NCBI GenBank assembly: GCA_022844045.1
Contig: JALHMM010000042.1
Span: forward strand, 1 to 50,965
Length of the DNA stretch: 50,965 nucleotides
Reading direction: 5' to 3'
Source: Reyranellaceae bacterium
Lineage (GTDB): Bacteria; Pseudomonadota; Alphaproteobacteria; Reyranellales; Reyranellaceae
Positions 1 through 8,235 of the stretch are shown here, in pieces. Position 1 is the first letter of the stretch, and each line of letters begins with the position of its first letter. The notes under the pieces are model-generated. The model saw only the letters and a list, made by a program, of their open reading frames with translations, did no database searches and had not been told where the DNA came from. A program made the translations under genes and the position numbers.

Positions 1-95
1 GCCGGCGTCTGGGCCAGCGCCGAAACGGTCCAGGCGGCGGTCAGCGCCGCGCCCGCGGCAGCGAGCGCCAGACCCTTCATAGGATGCGACTTCAT
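1..95 (-). CDS. amtB: ammonium transporter, N-terminal end only (probable AmtB)
   Basis: Only the first 31 codons are in the window; the gene continues past position 1. The visible residues form a signal peptide (MKSHPMKGLALAAAGAALTA, then a cleavage-like A-L-A-Q). The start ATG at 95 lies 14 nt after the glnK stop and has a strong Shine-Dalgarno (GGAGGGG, 102-108). The call rests on position: in proteobacteria glnK is very commonly followed by amtB, and alphaproteobacterial AmtB proteins often carry a cleaved leader. AmtB is an inner-membrane ammonium channel blocked by GlnK when nitrogen is plentiful. No transporter residues are visible here, so the identity is an inference from context. 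Confidence 0.7.
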   Translation of the reverse strand, partial: MKSHPMKGLALAAAGAALTAAWTVSALAQTP

Positions 96-109
96 TGTCT
101 TCCCCTCCA

Positions 110-508
<399 letters not shown>

Positions 509-533
509 TCATGCGACGCCCTGAGACGTCTCT

Positions 534-551
534 AATCAATTTCCATGCCAG
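534..551 (-). promoter_or_regulatory. possible degenerate sigma-54 promoter for glnK-amtB
   Basis: On the minus strand this reads CTGGCATGGAAATTGATT. The -24 half (TGGCAT) fits the sigma-54 consensus, but the -12 half is TTGA instead of TTGC, so the usually invariant GC is GA. It lies about 80 nt before the glnK start, a reasonable leader length. glnK-amtB operons are typically NtrC/sigma-54 dependent, which makes the site plausible; the mismatch makes it weak. No convincing NtrC site (TGCACC/GGTGCA type) was found between 449 and 838, and no gene is visible in that interval. Confidence 0.3.
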
Positions 552-753
552 CAGCGCCGACTCCTGCCCAGGAATCGTGCTCTACGCTCACCATCCGGAA
601 GATGGGTCGCGAAGCCACGCGACATCGACGCCAGCGCTTCGCGACCAGGCCGCGCGTCGATCTGCCCGCCCTGGCGGCAGACTGTTGCCGCGCCGCCACA
701 TGGAAACGCGAGCTGGCACGCGCAAGGTCGATTCCTGCGCCACCCTTACGGCA

Positions 754-769
754 TGGCACGACGTTTGCG
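754..769 (+). promoter_or_regulatory. sigma-54 (RpoN) promoter of the porin gene
   Basis: The sequence TGGCACGACGTTTGCG matches the sigma-54 consensus TGGCACG-N4-TTGCW. The -24 GG (755-756) and -12 GC (767-768) are separated by exactly 10 bp, the required geometry. Transcription would begin near 780, giving a leader of about 60 nt before the porin ATG at 839. The divergent neighbour is glnK, so nitrogen control through NtrC is the obvious hypothesis, although no enhancer site was recognised. Confidence 0.8.
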
Positions 770-838
770 GATAACCGGACCTGAATGGATTGGGCGCATC
801 GAGCCGCGCCCCGGACTCGATTAATTGGGAGAGAGACC

Positions 839-1624
839 ATGATGAAGCGCATCTGGGCCGGCGCGGTCGCCGCCGCCTTATTGGTATCGGCGCCGGCTTT
901 CGCCCAGGCCCCGGCCAAGACGCCGACCGGGCCGTTCGGCGGCGACATCACTGGCATCGTCACGCTGGCCAACGAATACTCGTTCCGCGGCATCTCGCAG
1001 ACCCAGCGTAACCCGGCTATCCAGGGCGGCCTGACCTACGAGGTGCCGATCTTCAAGCCGATCTCGATCTATGGCGGCTTCTGGGGCAGCAACCTGAACT
1101 TCCCGACCGACGTCAACGAGTCGGTCGAGATCGACATTATCGCCGGCGCCAAGGCCAAGTTCCTCAACGACAAGCTGGTCTTCGACCTCGGCTACATCGG
1201 CTACTTCTACCCGGGCGTCAGCTCGGCGCTGAAGTACGACTTTCACGAGATCGCGCTCGGCGTGAGCTACGACTTCGACTTCGTGCAGATCGGCGCCAAG
1301 GTGAACTGGACGCCCAACTACTTCGCGAACTCCGGCAGCGCTTGGTACAAGTCGGTCTTCGTCACCGTGCCACTGCCCTTCGTCAGCAACTGGAACAAGG
1401 ACATCTCGGCCAAGCTGACCGGCTCGATCGGTCACCAGTCGATCGCACGGAACGCCAATTTCGGCTCGCCCGACTATCTCGACTTCTCCGCCGGCATCAC
1501 CGTGACCGCCTTCACGCTGGACTTCACCGCCCAGGTCATCGGCACGTCGCTGCGGACCATCGACTGCGCCAACACGAATTTCTGCAAGGTGCGGCCGTAC
1601 TTCTCGATCGCCAAGGCGTTCTGA
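839..1624 (+). CDS. TorF-family putative outer-membrane porin
   Basis: The 261-residue product has a signal peptide (MMKRIWAGAVAAALLVSAPA, then FAQA) followed by alternating polar/aromatic strands typical of an outer-membrane beta-barrel. Characteristic are ANEYSFRGISQTQRNPAIQG near residues 45-64, blocks such as YGGFWGSNLNF, and a C-terminal strand ending in Phe. This matches the TorF family of putative porins, often found near glnK-amtB. The start at 839 fits the leader and the upstream GGGAGAGA sequence. Transcription from the sigma-54 site at 754 implies induction under nitrogen limitation, perhaps to admit a nitrogen source. A 21-bp tandem repeat and a terminator follow directly. The solute is unknown. 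Confidence 0.85.
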   Translation: MMKRIWAGAVAAALLVSAPAFAQAPAKTPTGPFGGDITGIVTLANEYSFRGISQTQRNPAIQGGLTYEVPIFKPISIYGGFWGSNLNFPTDVNESVEIDIIAGAKAKFLNDKLVFDLGYIGYFYPGVSSALKYDFHEIALGVSYDFDFVQIGAKVNWTPNYFANSGSAWYKSVFVTVPLPFVSNWNKDISAKLTGSIGHQSIARNANFGSPDYLDFSAGITVTAFTLDFTAQVIGTSLRTIDCANTNFCKVRPYFSIAKAF

Positions 1625-1662
1625 GCGGCGCTCTCTAGCGTCTGAGCGGCGCTCTCTAGCGC
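1621..1662 (+). repeat. 21-bp tandem repeat, two copies, at the porin 3' end
   Basis: Two adjacent 21-bp units (1621-1641 and 1642-1662) beginning CTGAGCGGCGCTCTCTAGCG differ only in their last base. The first unit overlaps the porin stop codon TGA (1622-1624). Each unit contains the near-palindrome GAGCGGCGCTC. It looks like a recent local duplication next to the terminator. Confidence 0.85.
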
Positions 1663-1673
1663 CTGCGACACTG

Positions 1674-1699
1674 AAGAGCGGGCTGCGGCCCGCTCTTTT
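1674..1699 (+). terminator. Rho-independent terminator of the porin gene
   Basis: A perfect 10-bp stem AAGAGCGGGC (1674-1683) pairs with GCCCGCTCTT (1688-1697) around the loop TGCG and runs into TTTT (1696-1699). It closes the sigma-54 porin transcript before the UbiH-like gene at 1738. Confidence 0.9.
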
Positions 1700-1737
1700 C
1701 ATTTGCGCCGGCGGCACCCTGGGTGCGAAGTCCGCCC

Positions 1738-3018
1738 ATGGACCGCGATATCCGCTGCGACGTGATTGTCGTCGGCGCCGGCATGATCGGCGCGACCCTA
1801 GGCATCGCGCTCGCCTCGGCCGGCGTGCGCGTGACGATCATCGACCGGCTGGCCGTCGATACCATGACCGCCGGACCGTATGACGGGCGTACCACGGCCA
1901 TCGCCTCCGCCGCGCGTCGCGCACTTGAGGCGCTCGGTGTCTGGCCGATGCTGGCGGCGGATGCCGCGTCGATCGACGACATCCGCATCTCCGATGGCCG
2001 CCTTGAACCGGGCACGCCCGAAGCGCGCACCTCGCGGCTGCACTTGCATTTCGACCATCGCGAGCTGGCCGAGGGCCGCGACGTGGCGCAGCCAATGGGC
2101 CACATCGTCGAGAACCGCTTCATCCGCCGCGCGCTGTTCACACGACTGAGCCAGATGGCGGCCGCGACCTTCCTCGCGCCGGCCGAAACCGCGGGCATCA
2201 CACGTGACGACGCGGCCGCCACCGTGACCCTGGCCGATGGTCGCGTCCTGCGCGCGCCGCTCCTGGTGTCGGCCGAAGGCAAGTTCGGCGCGCTGCGCGA
2301 GCAGGCCGGCATCGGCGCGCTGCAATGGCGCTACGATCAGACCGCCATCGTCTGCGTCGCCGAGCACGCGCAGCCGCACAAGGGCGTGGCGCACGAGAAG
2401 TTCCTGCCCGGTGGACCCTTCGCCATCCTGCCGATGACCGACGATCCGCAAACCGGCGCGCATCGCTCCTCGATCGTCTGGAGCGAGCGCGCCGATCTGG
2501 TGCCGGCGCTGCTGAAGCTCGATGAGGAGTCCTTTGCGCGCGAATTCGCGCAGCGCTTCGGCTCGCATCTCGGCGCCGTGCGTCCGGTCGGTCCGCGCTA
2601 CCACTATCCGCTCTCGCTGATGCACGCCGAGCGCTACGTCGCGCAGCGCCTGGCGCTGGTCGGCGACGCCGCGCACGCCATCCATCCGATCGCCGGCCAG
2701 GGTTGGAATCTCGGCCTGCGCGATGTCGTGGCGCTGGCCGAGGTCGTGGTCGACGCCCGCCGCCTGGGACTCGATATCGGTGGCGCTACGACCTTGCAGG
2801 CCTATGAGCGCTGGCGCCGCGTCGACAACCTCGCGCTGGTCGCCGCCACCGACGCGCTCAACCGACTGTTCTCCAACGACCTGCCGCCGGTGCGCCTGGC
2901 GCGCGACCTCGGCCTCGCCGCGGTCAACCGCGTACCGCCGCTGCGCCGCTTCTTCATGCGCCACGCGATGGGCGCGGTCGGCGACCAGCCGCGCTTGACC
3001 AGGGGATTGCCGCTGTAG
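1738..3018 (+). CDS. UbiH/UbiF/VisC/COQ6-family FAD-dependent hydroxylase
   Basis: A 426-residue flavoprotein monooxygenase. It has the N-terminal Rossmann motif VVGAGMIGATLGIALASAG (residues about 10-30) and the second FAD motif GDAAHAIHPIAGQGWNLGLR near 308-328, diagnostic of aromatic-ring hydroxylases of ubiquinone synthesis. These enzymes hydroxylate the polyprenylated benzene ring at the membrane using O2 and NAD(P)H. Alphaproteobacteria use varied sets of these paralogues (UbiH, UbiF, UbiL, UbiM), so the ring position cannot be assigned. The ATG at 1738 is preferred because the FAD motif begins only about ten residues later. No other ubiquinone gene is nearby. Confidence 0.88.
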   Translation: MDRDIRCDVIVVGAGMIGATLGIALASAGVRVTIIDRLAVDTMTAGPYDGRTTAIASAARRALEALGVWPMLAADAASIDDIRISDGRLEPGTPEARTSRLHLHFDHRELAEGRDVAQPMGHIVENRFIRRALFTRLSQMAAATFLAPAETAGITRDDAAATVTLADGRVLRAPLLVSAEGKFGALREQAGIGALQWRYDQTAIVCVAEHAQPHKGVAHEKFLPGGPFAILPMTDDPQTGAHRSSIVWSERADLVPALLKLDEESFAREFAQRFGSHLGAVRPVGPRYHYPLSLMHAERYVAQRLALVGDAAHAIHPIAGQGWNLGLRDVVALAEVVVDARRLGLDIGGATTLQAYERWRRVDNLALVAATDALNRLFSNDLPPVRLARDLGLAAVNRVPPLRRFFMRHAMGAVGDQPRLTRGLPL

Positions 3019-3102
3019 CTCTCCTCCGATGAGGGACAAGATTCGCGGCCGAGACAATCAAGGCGTCGGATAGGCTGATCCCCGCTTTGCACGGAGGCGG
3101 CG

Positions 3103-3450
3103 ATGGGCGATGCGGCGATGCGCAATGGCGCACGGGCGACGGTGGCGGAAGCGCGGACGAAGTATCCGGCGCCCGGCGGTCCTCGACTTTCAGCGTTCCT
3201 GTTTGGCCATGGCTCGATGGAGCTGCGCTTCTACAAGCCGCCGCAGCCCGATCCGCAGACGCCGCACGATCAGGACGAGCTCTACGTCGTGCACCAGGGC
3301 ACCGGCCGCTTCGTCTGCAACGACGGCCGCCACGACTGCGCGCCCGGCGACGTGCTGTTCGCGCCGGCCGGCGCGGTGCATCGCTTCGAGGATTGCTCTG
3401 CGGACTTCTGCGTCTGGGTGGTGTTCTACGGCCCCAAGGGCGGCGAGTAG
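3103..3450 (+). CDS. small cupin-domain protein
   Basis: The 115-residue single-domain cupin has motif 1 with His55 and Glu59 (PHDQDELYVVHQGTG) and motif 2 PGDVLFAPAGAVHRFE (residues 81-96), with His93 completing a likely metal site. One expected motif-1 histidine is not in the usual HxH form. Such small cupins bind a metal and may act as isomerases, dioxygenases or sensors; no substrate is evident. A Shine-Dalgarno (GGAGG) precedes the ATG at 3103. The gene converges on the AsnC-type regulator that ends 6 nt later. Confidence 0.85.
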   Translation: MGDAAMRNGARATVAEARTKYPAPGGPRLSAFLFGHGSMELRFYKPPQPDPQTPHDQDELYVVHQGTGRFVCNDGRHDCAPGDVLFAPAGAVHRFEDCSADFCVWVVFYGPKGGE

Positions 3451-3455
3451 CCGGA

Positions 3456-3935
3456 CTACGCCGTCGTCTTCACGAAAGACAGCGGCAGCTCGGTGGTCGA
3501 CTTGATCTGCTCCATGGCGAACATCGAGGTCACGTCGCTGAGCTCGATCTTGGCGATCAGCCGCTTGTAGAACGAGTCGTAGGCGGCGATGTCGGGCAGG
3601 ACCAGGCGCAGCAGATAGTCGATGTCGCCGGCCATGCGATAGCAATCGACGACCTCGGAGAAGCCCGACACGGCGCGCGCGAAGTCCTTCAGCCAGCGCG
3701 CATTGTGCTGCTGGGTGCGGATGGCGACGAAGACCGTGACGCCGGCGTTCAGCGCGTCGCGATCGAGCAGCGCCACGCGGCGGCGGATCACGCCTGCCTC
3801 CTCGAGCTTCTGGATGCGCCGCCAGCACGGTGTGCTCGACAGGCCGACCTGGGCCGAGATCTCCGCAAGCGGCATCGTGGCGTCGCGCTGCAGGAGGTTG
3901 AGGATTTTGATGTCGAACGCGTCCAAGGAAACCAT
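3456..3935 (-). CDS. Lrp/AsnC-family transcriptional regulator
   Basis: The 159-residue product has an N-terminal helix-turn-helix (residues about 20-43, with GLSSTPCWRRIQKLEEAGVI) and a C-terminal RAM ligand-binding domain containing a G-D-I-D-Y motif (AGDIDYLLRLV). Family members form dimers and octamers and answer to amino acids. The start MVSLDAFDIKILNLL at 3935 matches family N-termini better than the open frame's upstream ATGs. There is no clear Shine-Dalgarno, and a TATACT sequence lies so close upstream that a leaderless or near-leaderless mRNA is possible. The divergent neighbour is the DUF6356 gene. Confidence 0.9.
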   Translation of the reverse strand: MVSLDAFDIKILNLLQRDATMPLAEISAQVGLSSTPCWRRIQKLEEAGVIRRRVALLDRDALNAGVTVFVAIRTQQHNARWLKDFARAVSGFSEVVDCYRMAGDIDYLLRLVLPDIAAYDSFYKRLIAKIELSDVTSMFAMEQIKSTTELPLSFVKTTA

Positions 3936-4035
3936 TTCTAAAGTATAGCGACAACTGGAAAAAATTTCCATGCGCGGCGCCATCTGGCGCAAACTGCGCA
4001 AACCGATTCCACCACGCGCCGGTATCCTGATCTCC

Positions 4036-4254
4036 ATGTCACGGCTACCCGCGCTCTTCACCACCCATCCCGCCTCGGTCGGCGAGACCTATGGCGAGCA
4101 TCTCGCCACCGCCTCGGGCTTCGGCTTTCGCCTGATCGGCGCCGGCTTGGCCTGCCTGCTGCACGGCCTGCTGCCCTGGACCTTCACCTCGACCGGCAGC
4201 CGCGCCATCCGCGAGCTGCACGAGCGCATGGTCACCCATCGCCGCCGGCAGTAA
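4036..4254 (+). CDS. DUF6356-family small membrane protein
   Basis: A 72-residue protein with the family-typical segment HPASVGETYGEHL, one hydrophobic helix (residues about 30-49, IGAGLACLLHGLLPWTF) and the conserved tail GSRAIRELHERM. The family is common in alphaproteobacteria and has no known function. The internal start MSRLPALF gives the usual family length. It lies between a divergent AsnC regulator and a secreted hydrolase 36 nt downstream. Confidence 0.75.
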   Translation: MSRLPALFTTHPASVGETYGEHLATASGFGFRLIGAGLACLLHGLLPWTFTSTGSRAIRELHERMVTHRRRQ

Positions 4255-4290
4255 CTTGCCATCGCGCCCCGGCGGCGCTTCCATCCGCCG

Positions 4291-5079
4291 ATGCACCGGG
4301 TCCTGGTCGCCTGCCTCCTCCTCGCTGCCGCCACCTCGGCGCACGCCGCCGAGACCGTGCTGACCTTGACGCCACGCCCCGGCGGGACCTTCCGCGTGTT
4401 GACCGACAAGCCGGCGCGGCCGGTGGGCAGCGTCATCCTGCTGGCGGGTGGCACCGGCGTGCTGGATCTCGGCGAGGATGGCCGCATCGGTGGCCTGGCG
4501 CAGAACCACCTGATCCGCACGCGACAGGCCTATGTCCGCGCTGGCTACGCCATGTTCGTCCCCGACATCGCCGAAGACCTGAAGGGCACCCAGCGATATC
4601 GCTTCGGCGCACCGCACGCGACCGACCTGGCCGCCGTGGTTAGCGCGGCGCGCACCGTGAGCGGCCCGGTCTTTGTGATCGGCACCAGCCGCGGCGCGGT
4701 GTCGGCGGTGGCGCTGTTCGCCAAGCAATCGGGCGCGCTGCCCGACGGCTTGGTGATCTCCTCCGGCACCCTGATTGATCACGGTCGCATCGCCGGCGCC
4801 GCGAGCGTCGGCAATCTCGGAAGCATCCGCGTGCCGGTCCTGCTGCTGCGGCACGACAGCGACGGCTGCGCCTCGACGCCACCGGGCGACGCCGACCGCT
4901 TCAAGGCGCAGCTCGGCGGCGCGCCGAAGGTCGACGTGGTCGGCTTCAGCGGCGGAGGACCGCGACAGGGCGGGGCCGATCCTTGCGGCCCGCAGCACCA
5001 CCACGGCTTCCTCGGTATCGAGGATCAGGTGGTAGCGCGCACAGTCGCCTGGATGGGCGCGAACGCTACGCGGCGTTGA
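4291..5079 (+). CDS. secreted alpha/beta-hydrolase-fold protein
   Basis: A 262-residue protein with a signal peptide (MHRVLVACLLLAAATSAHAA). The nucleophile elbow is GTSRG with Ser133, and an oxyanion-type loop LLAGGTGVLDL occurs near residue 50. Candidate acid and base are the Asp in RHDSDGCA and a His in the HHH cluster of QHHHGFLG. It resembles periplasmic dienelactone-hydrolase-like proteins of unknown substrate. Two cysteines (DGCAS and DPCGP) may form a disulfide. Its last 14 nt overlap the convergent OsmC gene. Confidence 0.7.
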   Translation: MHRVLVACLLLAAATSAHAAETVLTLTPRPGGTFRVLTDKPARPVGSVILLAGGTGVLDLGEDGRIGGLAQNHLIRTRQAYVRAGYAMFVPDIAEDLKGTQRYRFGAPHATDLAAVVSAARTVSGPVFVIGTSRGAVSAVALFAKQSGALPDGLVISSGTLIDHGRIAGAASVGNLGSIRVPVLLLRHDSDGCASTPPGDADRFKAQLGGAPKVDVVGFSGGGPRQGGADPCGPQHHHGFLGIEDQVVARTVAWMGANATRR

Positions 5080-5569
5080 GCGCCAGCGGCGGTGGGTTCT
5101 TCAGAGTCTGGTAGATCACGCAATAGCGCTCGGTCAGCTTGTAGAGCGTCGCCAGCTGCTCTGGCGTAGCATCGGTGTCGAGGTCGAAGCTCAGGCGAAT
5201 ATCGCGGAAGCCGACCGGCGCGTCCTTGGCCACGCCCAAGGTGCCGCGGAAATCGAGATCGCCCTCGGCGCGCACCGTACCCTTGCGGATCGGGATCGCC
5301 AGCGCCGTCGACACCGCCTTCAGCGTGACGCCGGCGCAGGCGACCAGCGCCTCAAGCAGCATGTCGCCGGAGCAGGCCTGCAAGCCGTTGCCACCGGTCG
5401 CGGGGTGCAGGCCGGCCTCGACGATGGCCCGGCCGGTATCGACCTTGCAGGCCACGCCGTCGGAGTCGAGATCGCCCGCCGCCTTGAGCGTGATGACGGC
5501 CGCCTGAGGCTCCTGCCGGTACTTGTCCTTCAGCGGCGCCTGGGTGGCGCGCAGTTCGTCGGCGTTCAT
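5066..5569 (-). CDS. OsmC-family peroxiredoxin-like protein
   Basis: A 167-residue OsmC-fold protein. Cys78 (LLEALVACAGVTL) and Cys150 (LTERYCVIYQTL) match the peroxidatic and resolving cysteines of the family; an additional Cys66 precedes them. OsmC/Ohr proteins reduce organic hydroperoxides in the cytoplasm, and some subfamilies appear beside sulfur genes. The start MNADELRATQ is preferred over an ATG 12 codons upstream. It is divergent from the YeeE/YedE transporter across an unusually AT-rich 171-bp gap that may hold promoters for both. Confidence 0.88.
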   Translation of the reverse strand: MNADELRATQAPLKDKYRQEPQAAVITLKAAGDLDSDGVACKVDTGRAIVEAGLHPATGGNGLQACSGDMLLEALVACAGVTLKAVSTALAIPIRKGTVRAEGDLDFRGTLGVAKDAPVGFRDIRLSFDLDTDATPEQLATLYKLTERYCVIYQTLKNPPPLALNAA

Positions 5570-5740
5570 CGGTCGGCCCTCGCTTCCGGCGGTTATCGGC
5601 CCCATTCCTAGCCGCTCCCGTCGCCCGGCGTAAGATCGCGTGAGGTAAATTATACGAAAACTAATGGTGTTTTAAGGATTCACCGTTTGAGGATTGTGTG
5701 AAATCTCCCTATTTGCCTTCGGGAGGCAGGGAGACCGGCC

Positions 5741-6832
5741 ATGGTGGAATTCGACGCCCGCACCTGGGCCATGATCGCAGGTTTCGCGATCGGGCTGACT
5801 TTTGGCGCCATCGGGCGCTGGTCGGCGTTCTGCGTGCGCGGCGCGGTCGAGGATGCGCTTTCCACCCCTGATGCTCCCCGGCTGCGCGGCTATCTCATGG
5901 CGGCGGTGCTGGCGCTGGCCGGCACGCAGGCGCTGGCCGCCGGCGGCGTGATCGACCTCGGCAAGACCTTCTATCTGCCCAACCCGTTGCAGGTCGGCGG
6001 CACCATTCTCGGCGGGCTGCTGTTCGGCTTCGGCATGGTGCTGGCTGGCGGCTGCGGCGCTCGGCTGCTGGTGCTGGCCGCCGGCGGCAATCTGCGCTCG
6101 CTGGTGACGCTGCTGGTGATGGGACTGGCGGCCTACGCGACGCTGCGCGGCGTGCTGGCGCCGATGCGCACCGCGCTGGGCGGCGCCACCGCAGTTGACC
6201 TGAAGGCGCTGGGTCTGGCCGATCAGGGGCTGGTGTCGCTGATCTCGGGATCGCTGGGACTATCGACGGGCGTCGCGCGCGGCCTGCTGGTGGCGGCGTT
6301 GGCGTTGCCAGCGCTGGCGTTCATTGCCCGGCGGCGGGTCGCCGCGCGCCATCTCGTGGGCGGTGCGCTTATCGGCCTGCTGGTGCCGGCCGCGTTCCTC
6401 GCCACCGGTGTGGTCGGTGCCGACGAGTTCGAGCCTATGGCGCTCGAGGGCGTGACCGTGACCGGCCCGTTGGCCAACGCGCTGGTGTATGCGCTCACCT
6501 ATACCGGCGCGTCGCTGGACTTCGGCATCGCCTGGGTGCTGGGCATCCCTGTCGGCGCCGCCGCCGTGGCGTTCCTGCGCGGCGAGGCGCGGCTGGAGGG
6601 GTTCGACGGCGCGGCGGCGACCGGCCGCTACATTCTCGGCGGCCTGATGATGGGCGTCGGCGGCGTGCTGGCCACGGGCTGCACCATCGGCCAGGGCCTG
6701 ACCGGCGTATCGACCCTGTCGCTGGGTTCGTTCCTCGCCTTCGGCGCGCTGGTCGCCGGCGGCGCCTGGGCGCTGCGCCGGCGCCAGCGGGCGACGCTGC
6801 ACGTCCGGCCGGTCGCGGTGCCGGCGGAGTAG
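5741..6832 (+). CDS. YeeE/YedE (TsuA-like) sulfur-compound transporter
   Basis: A 363-residue polytopic membrane protein with about nine to ten hydrophobic helices. It shows the family's paired half-repeats and conserved cysteines: WSAFCVRG (Cys31), LAGGCGARL near residue 106, and ATGCTIGQGLTG near 310. In TsuA/YeeE such cysteines line the path for thiosulfate. A Shine-Dalgarno (GGGAGA) lies just before the ATG at 5741. The neighbouring OsmC gene is often seen with this family. Thiosulfate or another sulfur species is the likely substrate; no TusA-like partner is in view. Confidence 0.85.
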   Translation: MVEFDARTWAMIAGFAIGLTFGAIGRWSAFCVRGAVEDALSTPDAPRLRGYLMAAVLALAGTQALAAGGVIDLGKTFYLPNPLQVGGTILGGLLFGFGMVLAGGCGARLLVLAAGGNLRSLVTLLVMGLAAYATLRGVLAPMRTALGGATAVDLKALGLADQGLVSLISGSLGLSTGVARGLLVAALALPALAFIARRRVAARHLVGGALIGLLVPAAFLATGVVGADEFEPMALEGVTVTGPLANALVYALTYTGASLDFGIAWVLGIPVGAAAVAFLRGEARLEGFDGAAATGRYILGGLMMGVGGVLATGCTIGQGLTGVSTLSLGSFLAFGALVAGGAWALRRRQRATLHVRPVAVPAE

Positions 6833-6890
6833 CGCTGGGCGCCATCGTCGCCGATACTGCGCGGCCTCGCCCTTCGACGGAGCCGCGCCG

Positions 6891-7886
6891 ATGTCCGCCG
6901 CCGATCCTCTTCTCATCTCGCCGATCCCGGGCATCGCGCTCAAGCGCGTCGAGGCCAACGGCATATCCATGCGCTACGCCGAGGCCGGCTCCGGCCCGCT
7001 GGTGCTGTTCTGCCATGGCTGGCCCGAGAGCTGGTATTCGTGGCGTCAGCAGATCCAGGCCGTGGCCGCCGCCGGCTTCCGCGCCGTGGCCCCCGATATG
7101 CGCGGCTATGGCGGCACCGACGCGCCGGCCGACATCGAGCGCTACACCCTCTTCCACATGGTCGGCGACATGGTCGAGCTGGTGAAGGTGCTGGGCGAGA
7201 CGCAGGCTGTGGTGATCGGTCACGACTGGGGCGCGCCGGTGGCCTGGAATTGCGCGATGCTGCGGCCCGACGTTTTCCGCGCCGTATCGGGCATGAGCGT
7301 GCCCTACAGTCCGCCGGGCTATGTCGACTTTCTCGACTCGTTGAAGAAGCTCGGCATCTCGACCTTCTACATCCAGTACTTCCAGGCGCCCGGCGTCGCC
7401 GAGGCCGAGCTGGAAAAGGACGTGCGCGGCAGCCTGCGGCGCATCTACTACGCCGCCGGCGGCGAGCAGCGCGATCCGACCAAGGGTTTCGGCCTGCTCA
7501 ATGCCGGTGGGGGTCTGCTCGACAACACCGTCGACCCCGAAACCCTGCCGCCGTGGATGAGCGAGGCCGAGCTCGACTACTACACAGCGGAGTTCACCCG
7601 CTCAGGCTTCCGTGGCGGGCTGAACTGGTACCGCAACATGACGCGCACCTGGTCGCTGTCCGGGCCGTGGCGCGGCCAGCCGATCACCGTGCCGGCGCTG
7701 TTCATCGCCGGCAGCCGCGATGGCGTGCTGCGCTTCCCCGCCGCCAAGGCGCAGATGGACGCCTATCCCAAGACGCTGCCCCAGCTGCGCGGCAAGCACA
7801 TCCTCGACGGCGCCGGCCATTGGATCCAGCAGGAGCGCGCCGAGGCGGTGAATGGGTTGGTGGTGGAGTTCCTGAAGGGGCTGTGA
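6891..7886 (+). CDS. epoxide-hydrolase-like alpha/beta hydrolase
   Basis: A 331-residue protein with the epoxide hydrolase oxyanion motif HGWP (residues 42-45, HGWPESWYSW), nucleophile Asp112 in IGHDWGAPVAW, and the catalytic His near the C terminus in GAGHWIQQE. Tyrosines in the cap (RNM-adjacent NWYRNM and YYTAEF) may activate the epoxide. Having Asp rather than Ser at the elbow separates it from ordinary esterases and makes an epoxide hydrolase or haloalkane dehalogenase-like role likely; the HGxP motif favours the former. It appears to be a single gene. Confidence 0.85.
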   Translation: MSAADPLLISPIPGIALKRVEANGISMRYAEAGSGPLVLFCHGWPESWYSWRQQIQAVAAAGFRAVAPDMRGYGGTDAPADIERYTLFHMVGDMVELVKVLGETQAVVIGHDWGAPVAWNCAMLRPDVFRAVSGMSVPYSPPGYVDFLDSLKKLGISTFYIQYFQAPGVAEAELEKDVRGSLRRIYYAAGGEQRDPTKGFGLLNAGGGLLDNTVDPETLPPWMSEAELDYYTAEFTRSGFRGGLNWYRNMTRTWSLSGPWRGQPITVPALFIAGSRDGVLRFPAAKAQMDAYPKTLPQLRGKHILDGAGHWIQQERAEAVNGLVVEFLKGL

Positions 7887-7928
7887 CCTCGCTTCCAGCG
7901 CGGCGGCGCCACCAGTAGAGCCGCGAGA

Positions 7929-8159
7929 TCAGGCTGGGTGGGGTCCCTTTGCTCCACGCGGAGTCACGGGATCAGGCAGGTCGACGGGCCACCGGCGCGC
8001 CTCGTAGGCGTCGACGAGGGTTCCAAGAATTTCCAATCTGTCGTGATCCGGCGCTCCCGGCTTCGCAGCCCATAGCCGCTCGATCTCATGAACGGCGGCG
8101 GCGTGGTCACGATCGGTGCGCAGGGGCCGCAACGGACATGCGGGCTCTTCCTTCTTCAT
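7929..8159 (-). pseudogene. truncated HigA-type antitoxin, N-terminal half only
   Basis: The open frame gives 76 residues. Its core (PLRTDRDHAAAVHEIERLW, then GAPDHDRLEILGTLVDAYE and a P-V-D-L-P-D-P-V segment) is the N-terminal module of HigA/MqsA-like antitoxins. In intact members this is followed by a helix-turn-helix domain. Here the frame ends in unrelated Gly/Pro-rich residues and stops, and no HTH remnant was seen in other frames before 7887. No HigB toxin lies nearby. It is most likely a decayed toxin-antitoxin relic; a functional short form cannot be excluded. The rest of 7887-8235 holds no recognisable gene. Confidence 0.6.
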
Positions 8160-8235
8160 TAGTGATCAAGAACCCTCTTTCCCATCCGCGACAATCGCGG
8201 CAGGATCGGTCACGTGGAAACTGCTGGAGGCTGAC

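Noticed and set aside
1798..3057. A 419-residue minus-strand frame opposite the UbiH-like gene
   Set aside because: No motifs; the plus-strand protein has both FAD motifs.
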